Assembly: GCF_041260155.1 (NCBI RefSeq)
Contig: NC_091931.1
Location: 17,042,476-17,106,475, forward strand
Length of the DNA: 64,000 nucleotides
Direction: 5' to 3'
From: Ptychodera flava
Lineage: Eukaryota; Hemichordata; Enteropneusta; Ptychoderidae
Part shown: in pieces, positions 59,463 through 64,000 of the stretch
How positions within the stretch are numbered: position 1 is the first letter of the stretch
How the letters are laid out: each line of letters opens with the position of its first letter
The notes under the pieces: generated by a model
The model's input: the letters and a program-made list of their open reading frames with translations, nothing else
Told to the model about the DNA's origin: nothing
Databases searched by the model: none
Program-made: the position numbers and the translations under genes

Positions 59463-60360
59463 ATGGCAACTGCAGTAGACCATTTTACGGTGGATGGGTA
59501 CACATTTCTCCGTCTTTACGACAAGAAGAAATTGGAATCCCGAGCAGCTGATAAATTCAAATTCAGACCCAGCGATGTAGTGGTTGCTAGTTTTCCGAAA
59601 TCAGGCACAACGTGGCTGATAGACGTCGTGAAGGCCATGTATGGTCACTGGGCCTTTGAAGGTTGGCAACTCAGAAAGCCCAATATTGCTCGAAGAACAG
59701 ACACTGTTTTCGAGCCACCTCAGCAGAATACGTCAACACGCCGTCGAAACGATCAACATCGATGACCTGCCTTCACCTCGTCTCATATTTACACACCTCC
59801 CAGCTACCATATTCCCGTGCCATGCATTGAAAGATAAGGGTGCTAAGCTGATCTATATTTGTAGAAATCCCAAAGATGTCGTGGTATCTCAGTATCATTT
59901 CTGGAAAGTATACAACCATGGTGCTTACTCTACAGGAAGCTGGGAACAAACGCTGCAAAGTTTTCAAGAGAGCCGACTACACTTGACCCCATGGGTGCGA
60001 CATGTTGGTGACTGGTTACAGAAGGGCCTCGAGGACAACGTCCTCCACGTCACATACGAAGAAATGCAACAGGATCTGCCCCGAGTCGTTGACAAAATCG
60101 CAGAATTTCTTCAACGTCCTGTGACAAACGAAGATGTCGAGAGGGTTGTCAGAACAACTACCGTCGATGCGATGCGAAATCGATTGAAAACCATGGCATT
60201 GGTAGATGAAGGTATGGGATCTGAAGGCGAAAATCCGTTCGTGCGAAAAGGAGTGATTGGTGATTGGAAAAATCATTTCACAGTTGCCCAGAGTGAAGAA
60301 TTTGATGCACTAATTGGCGAAAGAGTCAAGTGTATCAATCGAAATGTCCCATATCAGTAG
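59463..60360 (+). CDS. Cytosolic sulfotransferase (SULT family), one frameshift
   Basis: SULTs transfer sulfonate from PAPS to hydroxyl or amine groups of small molecules in the cytosol. The first segment (ATG 59463) has the PAPS-binding loop FPKSGTTW at residues 44-51. The frame shifts at about 59660-59675, and the second segment (to 60360) carries catalytic His in FTHLP, the 3'-phosphate motif YICRNPKDVVVSQYHF (Arg and Ser), and the C-terminal RKGVIGDWK (GxxGxxK). Total length (~298 codons) is normal for the family. Against the downstream paralogue, the shift is a 4-base deletion after GAAGGTT. The coding region is intronless. A TTTAAAAG box lies 20 bases before the ATG, and TTACAG/G before it could be a splice acceptor. 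It is either a recent pseudogene or an assembly indel. Confidence 0.88.
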
Positions 60361-61780
60361 GCTTTTCGATGAAGCCGTTTTAATTGCTGACATGACTGAG
60401 ACTAGGAACAGAGAATTATCAATTTATTTAATAAGTGATATGTTGTATTTTTAGTCATGCTTTCTAATTGACATTGAACTGAAATCAACGAAACAGTAAA
60501 TTAGACAAGCAAAAACAATTCTGACGTACATTTTGAATATCTTAAGAAGTTAGCTCGCCTTTGAATGTAGTCGGCTGATACGAATGCGAATATCTTCTAT
60601 TCGGTAAGGGGGTTTTATGCCACCCCTTTTAATATTGTTCCATTGCATGTTTGCAATACAAACCACATTTGAGACAAACGCACAATAACGCTTGTTATTA
60701 AATAAACTTGTTCTCTGCCTTTATCTGCTATTCCTGTATTGCCTTCATCAGGGTGCCGTCGATTGTTAGTTTAGTAGTAGCATGTATAATAAAGCCTCCT
60801 TTGCACCAAACTTGAAAATGTCTGTGACTGGGTCATTTGAAGGCCAGGACCGATATTTTGTGATGATTTTTTCACTACTTTTGTTTTGTAAGTCAAGTCA
60901 GTTTCTTGTTCTAATAGCTGCAGCATCTTGAGATACTGTATTCAGGTCAACTCACCCTTTATTTATGCAGACTACATTGTTATCATGAACATAGTCCAGA
61001 TAAGAAATCCAATGTAAATAGTATTATTGATACTATTTGCCTCATTAAAGTATTCCTTGAACGAACATTAGCCTATCGCCGTGTAAATTCACACTGGCTG
61101 GGACGAGCAATTCCGTATCATGGAGTGTACTGTAAGCTTTCTGGTGCACGGTAATTCGGTTCACATCCTGTCGAAGTCCATCAGGTTTGCATCGAATGAA
61201 CTGTGCAGGTCACAACCTTTGTATCAGATGGTTTAGGGCAATTGGAATTTCCTCGAGTGCAAATAAGATCATGAGGTTAAGCGATACTATAGGCTCGGGC
61301 CGTTGAAGAATCGAATCTATAAAATGGTCAGAAGAAGTGAAGCATGCATTATACATTTTCACCGCAGCTACAACCCTGAAGTTGAACTGAATATTATCAC
61401 ACTACAATAACTTGTTTGGAAAGTTGATTTAAAATTTACTTCTCTAGTTGTGAACAGACCAAAATGCAGACGCATGTCTATCTGTCCTAATACAGGTTTG
61501 TATTGGTTAGTCAATATCCAGTTGCAGGAGCCTAGCCTAATTATTGAGATGAATTAAATTTCACCGGACGTGCAAATAAAGCCACGTGGTCATGGTTTAG
61601 CCATATGAGAAATTCGGGCTAGCAAAGAAAAGAAGTTATCAGTACGTCAGGCCAAGCAAAGCAGGCTCCCATATATTTCCACCGACGTTAGGGCCACAGT
61701 AAGATAAATTGATCCAATTGCTTTATGAAATCCCAAAGTTCCGTAATCCCAAAGTTAAATAAATTTGCAAGTTTGGAATC
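60361..61780. other. Non-coding interval between sulfotransferase copies
   Basis: AATAAA near 60700 may serve the upstream SULT transcript. No coding exon recognised. Confidence 0.4.
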
Positions 61781-61789
61781 GGCTGAATC

Positions 61790-62590
61790 AGCTTGCATAT
61801 TTCATGCTCTGGTTTTAGAGAAAACAGACATATAGTGAAGCGGCTGCACAGAATTTGATTAGATTTGCTACAAATGTCGATCACACTAGGATCTATCAAT
61901 CACGAAAGACGTAAAGGTGTGATGTAAAAGTTAATAGCTATTTTGAATTTGATGAATTTACCTAATTAGGGATATATCTGCAATGACTAAAAACAAACTG
62001 ATGAAACTCGGTATATATATTTGAATTACTATGATTTAACATTATTAAAAGTCTCAGCATTTTAAATTCAGTCAATTCCTAATTTGCATATTTAATGAAC
62101 TTTCCTAATTTTATATCTTAATTAACTTGACCAATGTTGGGGTAACATGCTATGTTCATTGTTGATAATAGGTTACAAAAATATTGAAAGTCATTTAGCA
62201 TTTTTAATTCAGCAAGTTCTTAATTTGCATATTGAATTAACTTTTCTATTTAGGGATATAAACCATGATTAACTTGATCAAAGTTGGCGAAACATGCTAC
62301 GTACATGGAAGATATAATGATGGAACATTATGGAAAGTTATTGGGCATTTTTACAGCAGCCAATTCCTAAATTGCATATTTAATGAATCTCCTAATTGGG
62401 GATTATACCTGGATTAACTTGATCAAAGTTTGCAAAAAATGCTATGTACATTGATGATACTGTGTTACAACAATATTGAAAGTCATTAATTATTTTAATT
62501 CAGCTAATCTCTAATTTGCATATCGAACGAACATTCCCAATAGGGGTATAGCTGGATTGGTTTATGAAAGTTGACGAAACGTAAGAAGTA
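61790..62590 (+). repeat. Satellite-like array, second locus ('AATTTGCATATTTAATGAA' family)
   Basis: About six ~130-150-bp units, each with TAATTTGCATATTTAATGAA, TTTCCTAATT, GGGATATA, a TTAACTTGATCAAAGTTGGC segment and an ACATGCTA...TACATTGATGATA segment. It shares the first boxes with the 780-2500 array but has a different second half, so it is a subfamily. Confidence 0.75.
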
Positions 62591-63321
62591 TATAAACATA
62601 GGGAAAACCGATTTTTGAAAGGTTATGCAAATTACCTGTCACGTGATAGTTATGTAAACAGACAAAGGAAAATATAGATGAGTCTATTTCGTAACTTCAG
62701 TGTGTTGCACACACGCGCAGTAGCATTCAGCGCCGCCACCATAGACATCAGAGAGGACTACGGGGCTCGTTCCATACATTGTCACATTGTGTCCGACTAA
62801 TTTAAGTCAGGTCAGATTAATACATTTGACAGAGGGTTTGGCCACAGTCTGTTATCCCAGCAGCACGATAATGCTATTAAATTTGGAAAGCACACATTAA
62901 TTTCGAAAATACGAAATAAAAGTAGGAGTATAGTTCAACGTGCAGTAGACTTTATCATGCCAGAAAATCGACATAAAAATCTACTTTAAAATTCCTTTAT
63001 TGAAACTCCATTGCGATAAGCAGGTTCATCACAAATGTCGATAGGTTTATGATAAAACACAGCCACATTCGAAAGCTTGCTATCGACTTGAACTGGAAGA
63101 ATCTTGCTCACCGTGCTTGTCCTGTTATTTTATTGCAATGTTTTAATGATTACAAATTGCTATATACATCTTTCACCCTCGCAAGAAAAATGGTCCCTCC
63201 CTTACTATATTTTGGAAAGTCCAAGGTCATGATGACAGTTATGCTATTTAATTGAGCATGACGCTAGAAAGTGAATGGATTTTAAGCCTATATTTGCTTA
63301 ATCGGAGAGCGAGGTAACAGG

Positions 63322-64000
63322 ATGGCAACTGCAGCAGACCATTTTACGGTGGATGGGTACACATTTCTCCGTTTTTATGACAAGAAGAAATTAGCATCCC
63401 GAGCATCTGATAAATTCAAATTCAGGCCGAACGATGTAGTAGTTGCTAGTTTTCCGAAATCAGGCACAACATGGCTGATAGAAGTCCTAAAAGCCATGTA
63501 TGGTGATTGGAGACTTTTGAAGGTTGTGTTGGCCACTCAGAAAGCCAAATATTCCTCGAAGAACGGACACTGATTCGAGCCACCTCGGCAAAATACGTCA
63601 ACATGTCGTTGAAACAATTAATATCGATGACTTGTCATCTCCTCAACTCATATATACACACCTCCCAGCAACCTAATTCCCGTGCCACGCATTGAAAGAA
63701 AAAGGGTGTAAAGCTGATCTATATTTGTAGAAATCCAAAAGATGTCGTGGTATCTCTGTACCATTTCTGGAAAGTATACATCCGTGGTGCGTACTCTACG
63801 GGAAGTTGGGAACAAACGCTGCAAAGTTTTCACTTGACACCATGGGTGCGACATGTTGGTGACTGGTTACGAAAGGGCCTCGAGGACAACGTCCTCCACG
63901 TCACTACGAAGAAATGAAAGAAGATCTGCCCCGAGTCGTTGACAAAATCGCAGAATTTCTTCAACGTCCTGTGACAAACGAAGATGTCGAGAGGGTTGTC
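63322..64000 (+). pseudogene. Cytosolic sulfotransferase pseudogene, tandem copy, cut by window end
   Basis: Close relative of 59463-60360, starting ATGGCAACTGCAGCAGACC with an intact PAPS loop FPKSGTTW. It is disabled by a 1-base loss near 63509, an in-frame TAA where copy 1 has ATA (near 63673), a 1-base gain in the AAAGAAAAAGGG region, a 15-base loss near 63830, and a 1-base loss near 63904. Independent lesions from copy 1 indicate separate decay. The 3' end lies beyond the window. Confidence 0.92.

Overview
The window is animal nuclear DNA. It is AT-rich, most of it is non-coding, genes are far apart, and it carries many different short transposable elements, microsatellites and minisatellites. 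The recognisable proteins are a peroxisomal FMN-dependent 2-hydroxyacid oxidase, a single-exon TRIM2/3-like RING/B-box/filamin/NHL protein and cytosolic sulfotransferases. Together with a Crypton/KIAA1958-like tyrosine-recombinase remnant and a LINE 3' end, these fit a marine invertebrate deuterostome (acorn worm, lancelet or echinoderm). Hemichordate is my first guess, but the sequence alone does not settle the phylum.

Layout. (1) 1-29425 is a direct tandem duplication with a 15.2 kb period: copy 1 is 1 to about 14510 and copy 2 is 15211 to about 29425. Each copy holds a satellite-like array, a short membrane-protein ORF or exon, and one intronless hydroxyacid oxidase gene. The oxidase is intact in copy 1 (9991-11097). 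In copy 2 (25437-26539) it is broken by a nonsense codon and a frameshift. Identity is mosaic: the first ~4 kb is almost identical apart from one replaced block, while the rest is clearly more diverged and full of copy-specific insertions. Several of these have visible empty sites in the other copy, so the pair records recent transposition. (2) 30374-30943 is a solo LTR with a 4-bp target duplication, about 300 bp upstream of the TRIM-NHL gene (31253-33480), which is interrupted by two frameshifts. (3) 35731-36949 is a 42-bp minisatellite with a higher-order period of 7-8 units. (4) 38-41 kb is a nest of elements: a TA tract, an orphan promoter-like sequence, a TTAA-type MITE, a long palindrome, a Crypton-like remnant with a 700-bp element inserted beside it, and a LINE tail. 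(5) 41.9-50.9 kb has no recognised gene but contains six short ATG-started ORFs that each end in phase 0 at a plausible splice donor, plus a 30-nt candidate microexon. This could be the alternative-first-exon region of a gene extending past the window, and it is speculative. (6) 59.4-64.0 kb holds two tandem sulfotransferase copies. The first is complete except for one frameshift. The second is a clear pseudogene running off the window end. A second block of the satellite family seen at 0.8-2.5 kb lies between them.

The genes do not form an operon-like pathway. They look like members of lineage-expanded families (oxidase, TRIM-NHL, SULT) that duplicate locally and decay. Every recognisable single-exon gene except the copy 1 oxidase carries at least one frameshift, so either pseudogenisation is common here or the assembly has residual indel errors. 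No unmistakably new multi-gene system is visible. The most unusual structures are the TTCTCGC palindrome-of-palindromes (12328-12868), the TTAA MITE family with empty sites, the higher-order minisatellite and the candidate first-exon array.
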